DNA from: Deltaproteobacteria bacterium
Lineage (GTDB): Bacteria > Myxococcota_A > Polyangia > JAAYKL01
Direction of reading: 5' to 3'
DNA: 53,408 nt
NCBI GenBank assembly: GCA_016935665.1
Contig: JAFGQN010000011.1
Location: forward strand, 1-53,408
This document shows positions 31,507 to 40,220 of this stretch, one piece after another. The notes below the pieces were generated by a model, which saw only the letters and a program-made list of their open reading frames with translations, did not search any database and was not told the DNA's origin. A program made the position numbers and the translations under genes. Position 1 is the stretch's first letter. Every line of letters begins with the position of its first letter.

Positions 31507-32745
31507 CTATTCGAAATCAAATGTTGTCCGGGTGAGCTCCCGAAGGAGCACTGTTGCATACGCACCAGCCGGCAAACAGAAATCAAACTGATAATAATCA
31601 CCATGCTCGTCAGCGCTTCGCTCCACAGTGCATTGGGACGGAAAAATTCGGAGCGGCCGTCGTCCCCCCGGGGATTTAAATGGTCCAGGCTTTGAAAAAA
31701 GGTCCGCCGTTATTCCTTCCTTATCCAGAAGTTCTTTCTCAAAATCGCCAGACACGCCGGAGGGCCATTTCATTTTTTTTCCGAAAAGAGGACCAGTGGG
31801 GGAAATTTGCCCTTCCTGCGCACGCAATGAATCAACCGACGAATCAGTTACTTGAAAACATACCCCCTTGTCGTGCTTCCAGGCTATATCGCCTATCAAC
31901 ATTGTCTGCATTGTGCCACTTTTCAGCCGACGCGACAGAACCTGGTTAAAAAGCCAGGATTGATATGCAGAAACATAAAAGGTGAGCATCTTTTTCCCTG
32001 CGGACAGAATTGTTTTCTTATAATGTCCCTCCGAAGTGGCAAATATTCGACACAAACGGGCGTTGTCACCAAACCCCGAAGGCCAGGCATCCGCTGCGGC
32101 CATGGGATCCCCTGCATCAAACAACTGCCGTGCACGGACCAATGCATCGCCCTCCAATTCAGGAGCCGGCCTGCCGAGAATAATAGATAACGCCTCTTTA
32201 TAATCAGATTTCACAAGCGCCCGGCCCACCTCCCAAGTATCTCCTTTGATACCAAAGCGTTGCTCCCCAAAATAGTTGGGAACACCATTTTTCTGAAGCC
32301 AGTCCAGTAATTTTTGAACCTGCTCAATATCAACGGATGCCGCATTACGTAACCGAATTGAAAATCGATTTCCCGCCAGGTGGCCCATTTTCAGTTTGTT
32401 CCGATGCCTGTCCACCTTAAGAATCCGAATCCCGGGAATATCGAGAGATTCCACCCTGGAGGGTGATACGTGTTCAATGCTCAGCATCTGCCGAGTGACT
32501 GCCCGCGAATCTTTCAGACCGGCGACGCCAACATCCCGCGGATGCATATTTAACGCCTGCGCGATTTTAACGATGGCGCTGTTCGTTGTCATTCGGCGTT
32601 TCTCTATCAGAAAATAAACATGATCCCCTTCCCCACTGGGCTCATACAGCGGAATTTCAGTCACCTGAAAATCTGCTTCAAAAAATTTAATTTCTCCTGC
32701 CAACTCAAAAACAGGCGACGAATAGAACGGATATTGGTTTTTCAT
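31507..32745 (-). CDS. truD: tRNA pseudouridine(13) synthase TruD
   Basis: It isomerises U13 in tRNA-Glu. From the ATG at 32745 the protein has 412 residues, somewhat longer than the ~350 of Escherichia coli. The N-terminal part shows KFFEADFQVTEIPLYEPSGEGDH, the catalytic motif GVAGLKDSRAVTRQ with Asp79, and NRFSIRLRN; NYFGEQRFG is the family's later signature. The middle holds the TRUD insertion domain. A GTG at 32751 is an in-frame alternative. The gene is divergent from plsB with a 146-bp shared promoter region. Confidence 0.93.
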   Translation of the reverse strand: MKNQYPFYSSPVFELAGEIKFFEADFQVTEIPLYEPSGEGDHVYFLIEKRRMTTNSAIVKIAQALNMHPRDVGVAGLKDSRAVTRQMLSIEHVSPSRVESLDIPGIRILKVDRHRNKLKMGHLAGNRFSIRLRNAASVDIEQVQKLLDWLQKNGVPNYFGEQRFGIKGDTWEVGRALVKSDYKEALSIILGRPAPELEGDALVRARQLFDAGDPMAAADAWPSGFGDNARLCRIFATSEGHYKKTILSAGKKMLTFYVSAYQSWLFNQVLSRRLKSGTMQTMLIGDIAWKHDKGVCFQVTDSSVDSLRAQEGQISPTGPLFGKKMKWPSGVSGDFEKELLDKEGITADLFSKPGPFKSPGGRRPLRIFPSQCTVERSADEHGDYYQFDFCLPAGAYATVLLRELTRTTFDFE

Positions 32746-32891
32746 GTTCACTTCTTTAAATATTGTTTTTCAAGAATTTGCGGACTCATCACATGTCGTA
32801 TCACTGATTCTGCGTCAAGATAGTTTTTTCTTTCAAAACCCTCAAGCATATCTTCCAATTCTCTCGCGCTTCAGTTAAGAAAGGATACTTT

Positions 32892-35474
32892 TTGTTGAAC
32901 TTTTTTTGGAAGATTATGACAGGAAATAGAAAACCCAAAATTCTCATAAATTGGTGGATTGCAATTCTGGAAATAATTCTGGTCCGATATGTCAGAGTGT
33001 CTGATCAATGGCTGGAAACAGTTCGCGCAACTGCGTCCCAGGGCGCCATCGTCTACATATTGAGAAATAGAAACCTGATTGATTTTCTCTGTCTGCGAGG
33101 AATCTGCAAGCGGTATAGTCTTCCGCCGGTTGGGTTTGTTTCAGGTTTGCCACTGCTTTCATTTATGCCCCTATGGAAGATTGTACTCTCAATATTTGTT
33201 TCAAAAGGCAAAAACCGACAACTGAAAAGATGGATACAAACCCTTCAATCTGGTGGCAGCGGTGTTGTTTTCCTTCGCCGCCCCGCGCTTCGAAACGCAC
33301 TGGGAAATCGCCCCACTGAAGTTGATGGCATAGAGTTGGCGGTCCGGGCACAAGCAGCACTTTCCACTCCAGTGATTGCCATGCCAACCGTTTTTCTTTG
33401 GGGGGAAGCCCCCATGAAGCGTATCCGAAGCAATTGGTCGTATTTATTTGGCACAGCAGAATATCCCAGGCTCCTTCGGTCCATCTGGCTCCTCATGCGC
33501 CGTCGTTCCGTGCATGAACTCATCTCTGAGCAACCCATAAATATCGCTCTCCTGAAGAAAACCAGAGGTGAAGACGAAAAGAGATTGCAGGGAATCATTC
33601 GCGCAAAAATCGGTCGAATTATCGAATCTATTCGCACCCGAAAACTCGGTTCATTTAAAAAAGCATCCGCTCGTGTAAAATACGAAGTGGTTCACTCGCG
33701 CCGACTACATAGGGAACTTGAAAGAGTCATCGACGAGCAACAGATTCCCGAAGAAGAGATCTCTTCGCGCACCCAGGAAATAATTGAAAAACTGGCCACC
33801 GATTTCAGACCTGGTGTGCTGGCCGGTTTCGCAATGGTCATGATGTTCGTCTGGAAGAAGATCTATTCGGGATTGGAAATCCCTAAAGAAGACCTGGACA
33901 GAATTCGCGACGCGGTGGGAAAAGGGCCTCTCCTTCTGATTCCCTGCCATCGCAGTCATATCGATTATCTGGCCATCTCTGAAACAATGAATTCCGCGAA
34001 CATTATGCTGCCCCACATCGCCGCCGGGGACAATCTGGCCTTTTGGCCCATGGAATTTTTCTTTCGATCCTGTGGGGCTTTTTTCATTCGAAGAAAGTTT
34101 GTCAACGACAAGTTCTATCGAGCCGTTGTGAATGCCTACATTCGAAAGCTGATACAGGAAAAATACGCCATAGAAGTCTTTATCGAAGGTGGAAGGTCTC
34201 GCACTGGAAAGATGCTGCGCCCCATGCTGGGAATGCTGGAAATGGCGCTCAATGCCTCGGCGGATTTACCTGGCAGAAATCCAGGGGTGCTCCCTGTCTT
34301 CATCGGCTACGACAAAGTAATTGAGGAAGATGCATACGTCCGAGAATCAACTGGTAAAAAGAAAAAATCCGAAAACGTTTTCGGACTCCTTAAATCCGCC
34401 AGGGTTCTCACGCGAAACTACGGAAAACTCTACGTTCGCTGCGGCCGTTTTTTTACGGTTCGGGACCTTCTTGTTGAGAGAGGATACGATTTATCTCAGT
34501 TGACAGACAGCAGCATCAGAAGAAAGATTGCCCAGGAAATCGGACGAAAGACCCTGCTGGAAATTAACCAAAATGCAGTAGTCACACTCAACTCAGTCAT
34601 GGCAACCAGTCTCCTGTCCTGGACAGAACAACGAGTGCCCGTTGATGCGCTCCATCGTCGCTGCACACGCGCTCTCGAAATTCTGGACCATATGGGTGTG
34701 TCATTATCAGAGGATGCCAGAAATGCGCTGGTCGAATCGAAATCAAACGACATGGCAGTCTTTAACAGAACGCTGACACAATTTTGCAGAGACAAACGTA
34801 TCCAGCATTGCGGAAATCGACATGTGAAAGATATTGAAATTCGCACATCGGCCAGAATGGGACTGGATTATTACAAGAATAACGCCATTCACTACTGGAT
34901 CCCGGCAAGTCTCCTTGCCCCACAAATCGCTTCTTCTCAGGATGGATGCACATTTTCGCAATTGCATGCCACCATTTGCCTGATAAGTCCTTTGTACAAA
35001 TGGGAATTTCTACTTCCCGACCAGAAGACCTGTACCGACCAGGAGTACGAGCAACTCACTCATAACGGGCTGCAATTTCTGGAGTCATCCGGAATCATCT
35101 GCAGGCGTGCAGAACGGTACCATGTTGAAAAAAAGGATGATTTGGCCTTTATCGCCAGCATTTTAAGAACGATTCATGAGATCTACCATTGCGCACTTTT
35201 TGTATCGCGTCAGAAAGTTCTATACAAAGATGTATCGAATACATCTCTGGCAGCGCAACAACGGTTCGCATTTGAGTTGAAAAACGGAATGTATGCCATG
35301 CCAGAGGGACAAAACCGAATCATCTTACAAAATGCGTTTTCAGCAATCAAAGACATAAAGCTGAATCGGCCGGGTAAAGACGAAAAACCCTATTCAGAGG
35401 GCGGAATCGGATTCAAACTGCTACAGTATCTGGAAAATGCCATCTCCATAAGTTCCCAGCCCAGGGCTTTTTAA
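32892..35474 (+). CDS. plsB: Glycerol-3-phosphate 1-O-acyltransferase PlsB
   Basis: It acylates sn-glycerol 3-phosphate at position 1, the first step of phospholipid synthesis, on the inner membrane. The 860-residue length fits the PlsB class (about 800). The acyltransferase blocks are HRSHIDY (His353-Asp358), GAFFIRR, FIEGGRSRTGKMLRPMLGML and PVFIGYDKVIEE. A TTG at 32892 has AAAGGA 6 nt before it; the ATG at 32916 is the alternative start, with a poorer site. The long N- and C-terminal helical extensions typical of PlsB are present. It is the only phospholipid gene in the window. Confidence 0.92.
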   Translation: MLNFFWKIMTGNRKPKILINWWIAILEIILVRYVRVSDQWLETVRATASQGAIVYILRNRNLIDFLCLRGICKRYSLPPVGFVSGLPLLSFMPLWKIVLSIFVSKGKNRQLKRWIQTLQSGGSGVVFLRRPALRNALGNRPTEVDGIELAVRAQAALSTPVIAMPTVFLWGEAPMKRIRSNWSYLFGTAEYPRLLRSIWLLMRRRSVHELISEQPINIALLKKTRGEDEKRLQGIIRAKIGRIIESIRTRKLGSFKKASARVKYEVVHSRRLHRELERVIDEQQIPEEEISSRTQEIIEKLATDFRPGVLAGFAMVMMFVWKKIYSGLEIPKEDLDRIRDAVGKGPLLLIPCHRSHIDYLAISETMNSANIMLPHIAAGDNLAFWPMEFFFRSCGAFFIRRKFVNDKFYRAVVNAYIRKLIQEKYAIEVFIEGGRSRTGKMLRPMLGMLEMALNASADLPGRNPGVLPVFIGYDKVIEEDAYVRESTGKKKKSENVFGLLKSARVLTRNYGKLYVRCGRFFTVRDLLVERGYDLSQLTDSSIRRKIAQEIGRKTLLEINQNAVVTLNSVMATSLLSWTEQRVPVDALHRRCTRALEILDHMGVSLSEDARNALVESKSNDMAVFNRTLTQFCRDKRIQHCGNRHVKDIEIRTSARMGLDYYKNNAIHYWIPASLLAPQIASSQDGCTFSQLHATICLISPLYKWEFLLPDQKTCTDQEYEQLTHNGLQFLESSGIICRRAERYHVEKKDDLAFIASILRTIHEIYHCALFVSRQKVLYKDVSNTSLAAQQRFAFELKNGMYAMPEGQNRIILQNAFSAIKDIKLNRPGKDEKPYSEGGIGFKLLQYLENAISISSQPRAF

Positions 35475-36021
35475 CAAATAGGTACGTATCCACAAATGAC
35501 CAGAGCCATCGCAGCAAAAACATTTTTTGAGCCAAAAATAATTCTCATCCCACTGTAGCTATCGTTGTGTTTGAGTGTACCCAGCATTGGTACATAGACA
35601 ATTCTGACATTATCGAAGCGTAACATGTTGCAAAAATAACACAGTTTCGCTGTCTGCTTTCAATGCCAATTTCCAAAATTGTCTTAATTTTAGTACATTT
35701 TGTTGTAAGGCTGTGCCAACCTCAAAAATGGCCCTAAATTTGCAGAGACAACTTCGTCACGCGGGCAATGCTATTTTGATGAAACTGTACATCAAATATT
35801 GATAAAGAAATTTAGTAACAAATATTAGTTGCCTGTGCGTTTTGAGTTACAATATGATTGGCAAAATAACAAAATTATGGCAAGGACATCACCTCAAAGG
35901 GAGGAATAGAGTCGACCGATACCGTCGTAATGAATTTTTTTCATGGAAGCCGTCGAACACGGTAACGCTTAGAATTGCCTTTCCCAATTGAAGTTGGGAG
36001 TTTTGAGGAGTTAATAACGTT
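35475..36021. other. AT-rich intergenic region before the capsule locus
   Basis: A 547-bp gap without a supportable gene. It holds a possible promoter (35799-35828), a degenerate 30-bp direct repeat 50 bp apart (35664-35693 and 35714-35743), and a short hairpin TCCCAA/TTGGGA near 35984-36001 in the presumed leader of kdsD. I found no JUMPstart/ops-like element of the enterobacterial capsule type. Confidence 0.5.
35799..35828 (+). promoter_or_regulatory. Possible sigma-70-type promoter of the capsule locus
   Basis: TTGATA (35799-35804) and TATTAG (35823-35828) are separated by 18 bp, with 5/6 and 4/6 matches to the vegetative consensus. It would leave a ~190-nt leader before kdsD. In such AT-rich DNA a match of this quality can arise by chance. 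Confidence 0.25.
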
Positions 36022-37023
36022 ATGTCAGAAGATTTTGGAACTGGAAATAATGTCATTTCCCTTGCTAGCAAAAGAAAGCAGGCACAGCAGATAGTTGAAG
36101 AAGCCAGGGATGTCTTTCGGATGCAAGCCTTAGCCATTGCCAGTCTTTCCGACAAAGTTAACGGCGAATTCACACGTGCGGTGAAAATTGTCTTAAACAC
36201 ATCTGGTCACCTTATTGTTTGTGGTATTGGCAAATCCGGTCTTGTGGGTCAGAAAATGGCAGCAACATTTGCATCGACGGGCACCCCAAGTTTCTTCGTA
36301 CATCCGGCCGAAGCCTACCACGGCGACCTCGGTATGATTACCGAGGAGGATACTATTCTGCTTATCTCCAACAGTGGAGAAACTGAAGAAATCATTCGGT
36401 TAATTCCGTATCTTAAGCAGCTGGGTGTGCCGATTATTGCATTGGTTGGCAGACAGGATTCCCATCTTGCAGCTCAGGCAGATGTGTGTATCGATATATC
36501 TGTTGACAGAGAAGTGTGCCCAAACAACCTGGCCCCAACAAATTCAACCCTTGCCACTCTCGCAATGGGCGACGCGTTGGCAGTGTCCCTGATAAAGGAA
36601 CGGAATTTCCAGGCCAACGACTTTGCGCGGCTGCATCCAGGTGGAACACTGGGACGCAAACTTCTGACAGAAGTAAAAGATGTCATGCACACAGGAAGTC
36701 TTCCTGTTGTAGCGCCTGAGCAAAGCGTTCAGGATTCCCTGCTTCCGATGACACAGGGGAGATTGGGCCTTGTTCTTGTGATGAATAACGAAGAACTGCT
36801 GGGCATCGTCACAGATGGTGATCTGAGAAGAGCGCTACAAAAGCATAAAGATCTTTCCCAAATCGCCGTCAGCTCGGTCATGACGTCTACGCCCAAAACT
36901 ATCTGTGAAAACGCAAGACTCAATGATGCCGAAGACATCATGAAGCAAAACAAAATAAAAGCACTTGTTGTTTTAAACAATGAAGGTAAAGTGTCGGGGA
37001 TTTTGGAGATTTTCGACGATTAG
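36022..37023 (+). CDS. kdsD: D-arabinose 5-phosphate isomerase KdsD/KpsF
   Basis: It converts ribulose 5-phosphate to arabinose 5-phosphate for KDO synthesis. The 333 residues comprise a SIS sugar-isomerase domain (CGIGKSGLVGQKMAATFASTG, HGDLGM, SNSGETEE, ending HPGGTLGRKL) and two CBS domains (VKDVMHTGSLPVV and SSVMTSTPKTI). As in many group-2-type capsule clusters, kpsF lies at the start of the export genes. GAGGAG stands before the ATG, 10 nt upstream. It is cytoplasmic and probably the first gene of the capsule transcript. Confidence 0.94.
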   Translation: MSEDFGTGNNVISLASKRKQAQQIVEEARDVFRMQALAIASLSDKVNGEFTRAVKIVLNTSGHLIVCGIGKSGLVGQKMAATFASTGTPSFFVHPAEAYHGDLGMITEEDTILLISNSGETEEIIRLIPYLKQLGVPIIALVGRQDSHLAAQADVCIDISVDREVCPNNLAPTNSTLATLAMGDALAVSLIKERNFQANDFARLHPGGTLGRKLLTEVKDVMHTGSLPVVAPEQSVQDSLLPMTQGRLGLVLVMNNEELLGIVTDGDLRRALQKHKDLSQIAVSSVMTSTPKTICENARLNDAEDIMKQNKIKALVVLNNEGKVSGILEIFDD

Positions 37024-37051
37024 TCGAATAGCGGGAAATAAAGTTTAAGCC

Positions 37052-37420
37052 ATGAGAATACTTTTTTTGATGTGCCAGATTCTGATTATGTTGTCTTTTT
37101 CATCTTGTGGTGCCAGAAACACTGCCAGTACTTCTGCTGATGGTATCATCGCTTCGCAGATAGCTATTCAACCACAAAATGAAGTGGAAAAAGTTGTACT
37201 CGCCAAGGTACCAACTGTTCAGGCGGGTACCCAGATAAACGTTGGGAAATACTCATTTGTTGTAACTAACGAATATTTTGCAGCAAGCGGCCATGAATGC
37301 AAGTCAATTGAGTTTCTGTCCGGCGAGCATTCCTCTCCCTCGCATTTAAAAACCGTTTGCGAATTTGATGGGAAATGGGGATACACACAGGAAGTATTGG
37401 CCCCTTCATTAAACGAATGA
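37052..37420 (+). CDS. Small putative lipoprotein in the capsule export cluster
   Basis: A 122-residue protein with a hydrophobic signal sequence (ILFLMCQILIMLSFSSC) and a possible lipobox, FSSC, whose -3 Phe is atypical. The mature part (~100 residues) shows two Cys residues (ECKSIEF and KTVCEFDGKWGYTQE) that could pair. No family is recognised. It lies between kdsD (28-bp gap) and the permease gene, and its stop overlaps the permease start (ATGA), so it is made together with the exporter. I infer a periplasmic or outer-membrane accessory of capsule export, without direct evidence. Confidence 0.7.
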   Translation: MRILFLMCQILIMLSFSSCGARNTASTSADGIIASQIAIQPQNEVEKVVLAKVPTVQAGTQINVGKYSFVVTNEYFAASGHECKSIEFLSGEHSSPSHLKTVCEFDGKWGYTQEVLAPSLNE

Positions 37421-38214
37421 TTACTACTGGCATCAAAGATTTCGTAAGTGGTCTCTTCCAGCACTTACACGTAATACATGCGTTAATTCTAAGAGAAACC
37501 CGCACACGTTTTGGTAAGCATAGCCTTGGATACGTATGGGCGTTCATGGAACCATTTCTGAACGTTGGTGTGTTTTTCGTTATGTTTTACTTTTTGAATC
37601 GGCAAACCCCCGCAGGAACGGACGCTATTGGTTTTCTTTGTACCGGTTTTTTAACGTTTTATGTTTTTACCGGAACATTGAATAAGGCTCAAACCGCTGT
37701 ACAGGCCAATTTGGCATTATTGTACTACCCTCAAGTTCAGACTCTTGATTTAGTAGTCGCTCGCTGTGCACTGGAGACGGTCACACTGGGCGTTGCCTTC
37801 TTTATTTTCATGCTTTTCAGTACAATGCAATTGCATCATTTACCATTGGATAGTGCAGCAAAAACTATCATGGGGTTATCCTTTGCCTCTCTGCTTGGAA
37901 CTGGAATCGGTCTGATTTTCAATGGTCTTGTCACTGTTTTTCCAACGATTGAGCATTTTATCAGTCTCATTACCAGACCTCTATTTTGGCTATCCGGGTT
38001 GTTTTGGGGCCTTAACGAAATACCGCAGGAATACAGAGGTGCACTTTTATGGAATCCCATTTTACACATTGTCGAGTTGACGCGGGATGGCTGGTATAAA
38101 ACATATAACTATGAGTACTATAGCTATTCGTACATCCTACTTTGGATATTAGGAGCTATTTTTTTTGGGCTTGTTTCAGAGAAAATGACCAGAAAATATG
38201 TCGTGTCAGGCTAA
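37417..38214 (+). CDS. kpsM: Capsule export ABC permease, KpsM type
   Basis: An ABC-2-type permease of 265 residues with six TM helices in the classical pattern. The region before the first helix is RETRTRFGKHSLGYVWAFMEPF, the conserved start of polysaccharide exporters. It forms the inner-membrane channel with KpsT-type ATPase to move finished polysaccharide out of the cytoplasm. I start at the ATG at 37417, which overlaps the lipoprotein stop by 4 bp; the frame extends 14 codons further. It ends one base into the ATPase gene. Confidence 0.9.
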   Translation: MITTGIKDFVSGLFQHLHVIHALILRETRTRFGKHSLGYVWAFMEPFLNVGVFFVMFYFLNRQTPAGTDAIGFLCTGFLTFYVFTGTLNKAQTAVQANLALLYYPQVQTLDLVVARCALETVTLGVAFFIFMLFSTMQLHHLPLDSAAKTIMGLSFASLLGTGIGLIFNGLVTVFPTIEHFISLITRPLFWLSGLFWGLNEIPQEYRGALLWNPILHIVELTRDGWYKTYNYEYYSYSYILLWILGAIFFGLVSEKMTRKYVVSG

Positions 38215-38864
38215 TGATTGCGTTAAGAAATATTTATAAAAGTTATAATGTGCATGGCAATGTCAACCATGTTTTGAACAATATTAGCATCGTCTTTCCC
38301 GACAATACCAACATAGGGGTTGTTGGACTGAATGGTGCAGGAAAATCAACGATGCTCAGGCTTATGGCAGGAGTTGAATTACCAGATGAAGGACGAATAA
38401 TTCGGACAGGACGAATTTCGTGGCCGATTGGTTTTGCAGGCGGATTTAACGGCTCGTTGAGTGGTGAAGAGAATTGTAGATTTGTTGCACGAATATACCA
38501 TGAAGACGTTGATCGCGTCGTTGGATTTGCTCAGGAATTTGCAGATATTGGAAAACATTTTTACCAGCCAATTCGGACGTATTCATCAGGGATGAAGGCA
38601 CGTCTTGCATTTGGTGTCAGCATGGCTATCGATTTTAATGTGTATCTCATCGATGAGGTAACAGCGGTGGGCGACAATGTGTTTAAGGAAAAATGTCAAC
38701 GGGTTTTTGACGAACGCAGAAATCACACATCCCTGATTATGGTTTCGCATAATATGGCAACCATCAAGGCCTATTGTGAAAAATGCGCTATCCTCACTAG
38801 AGGATCAATACACATTTTCGATTCAATCGATGATGCAGCTGAAATTTACAGAGCGTTGAGATGA
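38214..38864 (+). CDS. kpsT: Capsule export ABC ATPase, KpsT type
   Basis: It powers polysaccharide export. The 216-residue ATPase has Walker A (GLNGAGKST), signature (YSSGMKARL), Walker B (NVYLIDEVTAVGD) and the switch His (SHNMATIK). The short length and the GMKARLAFGVSMAIDF block fit the KpsT/BexA/CtrD group, as opposed to the longer Wzt type with a C-terminal carbohydrate-binding domain. ATG at 38214 shares its A with the permease TAA (TAATG). An in-frame upstream extension to 38142 is discarded. Confidence 0.93.
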   Translation: MIALRNIYKSYNVHGNVNHVLNNISIVFPDNTNIGVVGLNGAGKSTMLRLMAGVELPDEGRIIRTGRISWPIGFAGGFNGSLSGEENCRFVARIYHEDVDRVVGFAQEFADIGKHFYQPIRTYSSGMKARLAFGVSMAIDFNVYLIDEVTAVGDNVFKEKCQRVFDERRNHTSLIMVSHNMATIKAYCEKCAILTRGSIHIFDSIDDAAEIYRALR

Positions 38865-40147
38865 AAGAAAATACTACTACCAATAAACCATCCCCGGCTA
38901 CTGGTCAGGCAGGCAAAGCTGCACAGGCAGGACCTGCGGCGCCCATTCAATTGGACAAAATAAAAAATATGCAGACAGCCAGGAAATTCAACAAAATACA
39001 AAAGGAACTGTCCAGTGCGCCAACGGATTATGAAGCAAAATCCCGTAAGCGGAGAAAAAAACGAGCAATTCGTTTGGTGCAAAAACTAATGTTCTTTGTG
39101 GTTATACCAACTATAGTCGCATCCGTTTATTTCTACCGATACGCAAATGATCAATACGAAAGCATTGCATCGGTTTCCATACAGAGGGACGGTGCACCTT
39201 CTGTAGGGCTTGATACAATAATAGGTTCTTTTGGCGGTTCGGGATCGGCGCAAGATGCTCTTACAATCGAGGCATATATACTCTCCAGGGACATGCTTCG
39301 TTCTTTGGACAAAGAAGAGAATTATATTCAGCATTTTAAAAATCCAAAGATTGATATAATCACTCGACTTAAAACTGATGCAACATTCGAAGATGCATAT
39401 GAATTTTATCAGAAAATGATATTGGTGGAATACTCCAGCGAATCTGGCGTATTAGGCTTAAAGGTGAGAGCGTTTGATGCACAAAGTGCACAGCGTTTTG
39501 CCAGGCGAATTATTGAGTTGAGCGAAGTTAAAGTAAATAAATTGTCTTCAAAAATGCAGGAAGACAAAATCAATTTTACCACGAAGGTGTTAAAAGAATC
39601 CAAGGAAAAACTGGCTGTCGCACAAAAAGGCGTACTGGATTATCAAAAAGAAGTTGGCGATTTTGCCCCAGAGTCAACAGCCGGTTCGTTGATGCATCTC
39701 AAAAACCAACTCGAAGGCAATTTAGCCATGGCGCAGACACAGCTGAGCGAAGCTCGAAGCATTATGACCGCCGATGCACCTAAAGTCGTGAGATTGACAC
39801 AAAAAATCCAGTCATTAAAAGCACAAATCCGAAAGGAAAATGAGAAACTCATCGGTGACGAAGAAGGTGGAATGGGCCAAAAAATTGTAGAATTTGAAAT
39901 GGCTGCCCTTGATAAAAAGCTCGCTGAAAGAGAGTATCAATCCGCTCTCGTGTCCCTTGAGGCCGCGCGTTTGGACGCGATGAAACAAAGCCGATATCTT
40001 GTGGAAATTTCAAGCCCCAATTTGCCAGATGAAGCAACCTATCCCATCCGCTGGCTGAAAGTTTTAACCGTATTTCTTGTGTCAATTGCCATATTCGGGG
40101 TGTTATCCCTTACTGTGTCCGCAATCAAAGAACACGCTCGAATTTGA
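38861..40147 (+). CDS. kpsE: Inner-membrane capsule export protein, KpsE/CtrB type
   Basis: A 428-residue polysaccharide co-polymerase-3-type protein: a Lys/Arg-rich cytoplasmic N-terminus (residues 1-70), a TM helix (LMFFVVIPTIVASVYFY near 80), a periplasmic part with long coiled coils (about 240-340), and a C-terminal TM helix (VLTVFLVSIAIFGVLSLTV near 405). Such proteins link the ABC transporter to the outer-membrane channel. The N-terminal 40 residues, rich in Ala, Gln and Pro, are longer than in KpsE. The ATG overlaps the ATPase stop (ATGA). Confidence 0.88.
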   Translation: MKENTTTNKPSPATGQAGKAAQAGPAAPIQLDKIKNMQTARKFNKIQKELSSAPTDYEAKSRKRRKKRAIRLVQKLMFFVVIPTIVASVYFYRYANDQYESIASVSIQRDGAPSVGLDTIIGSFGGSGSAQDALTIEAYILSRDMLRSLDKEENYIQHFKNPKIDIITRLKTDATFEDAYEFYQKMILVEYSSESGVLGLKVRAFDAQSAQRFARRIIELSEVKVNKLSSKMQEDKINFTTKVLKESKEKLAVAQKGVLDYQKEVGDFAPESTAGSLMHLKNQLEGNLAMAQTQLSEARSIMTADAPKVVRLTQKIQSLKAQIRKENEKLIGDEEGGMGQKIVEFEMAALDKKLAEREYQSALVSLEAARLDAMKQSRYLVEISSPNLPDEATYPIRWLKVLTVFLVSIAIFGVLSLTVSAIKEHARI

Positions 40148-40220
40148 ATCCTTTCTCTTGAAAAAAAAAAACAATCAGATACCTTGGCAAAGCTTTGATA
40201 ATTTTGCAGGAAAATAGGTT

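Noticed and set aside
35475-36021. JUMPstart/ops anti-termination element before the capsule genes
   Set aside because: No GGCGGTAG-like core found on the plus strand.
35889-36200. 103-codon minus-strand frame over the start of kdsD
   Set aside because: Antisense to a clear gene, with no protein family features.
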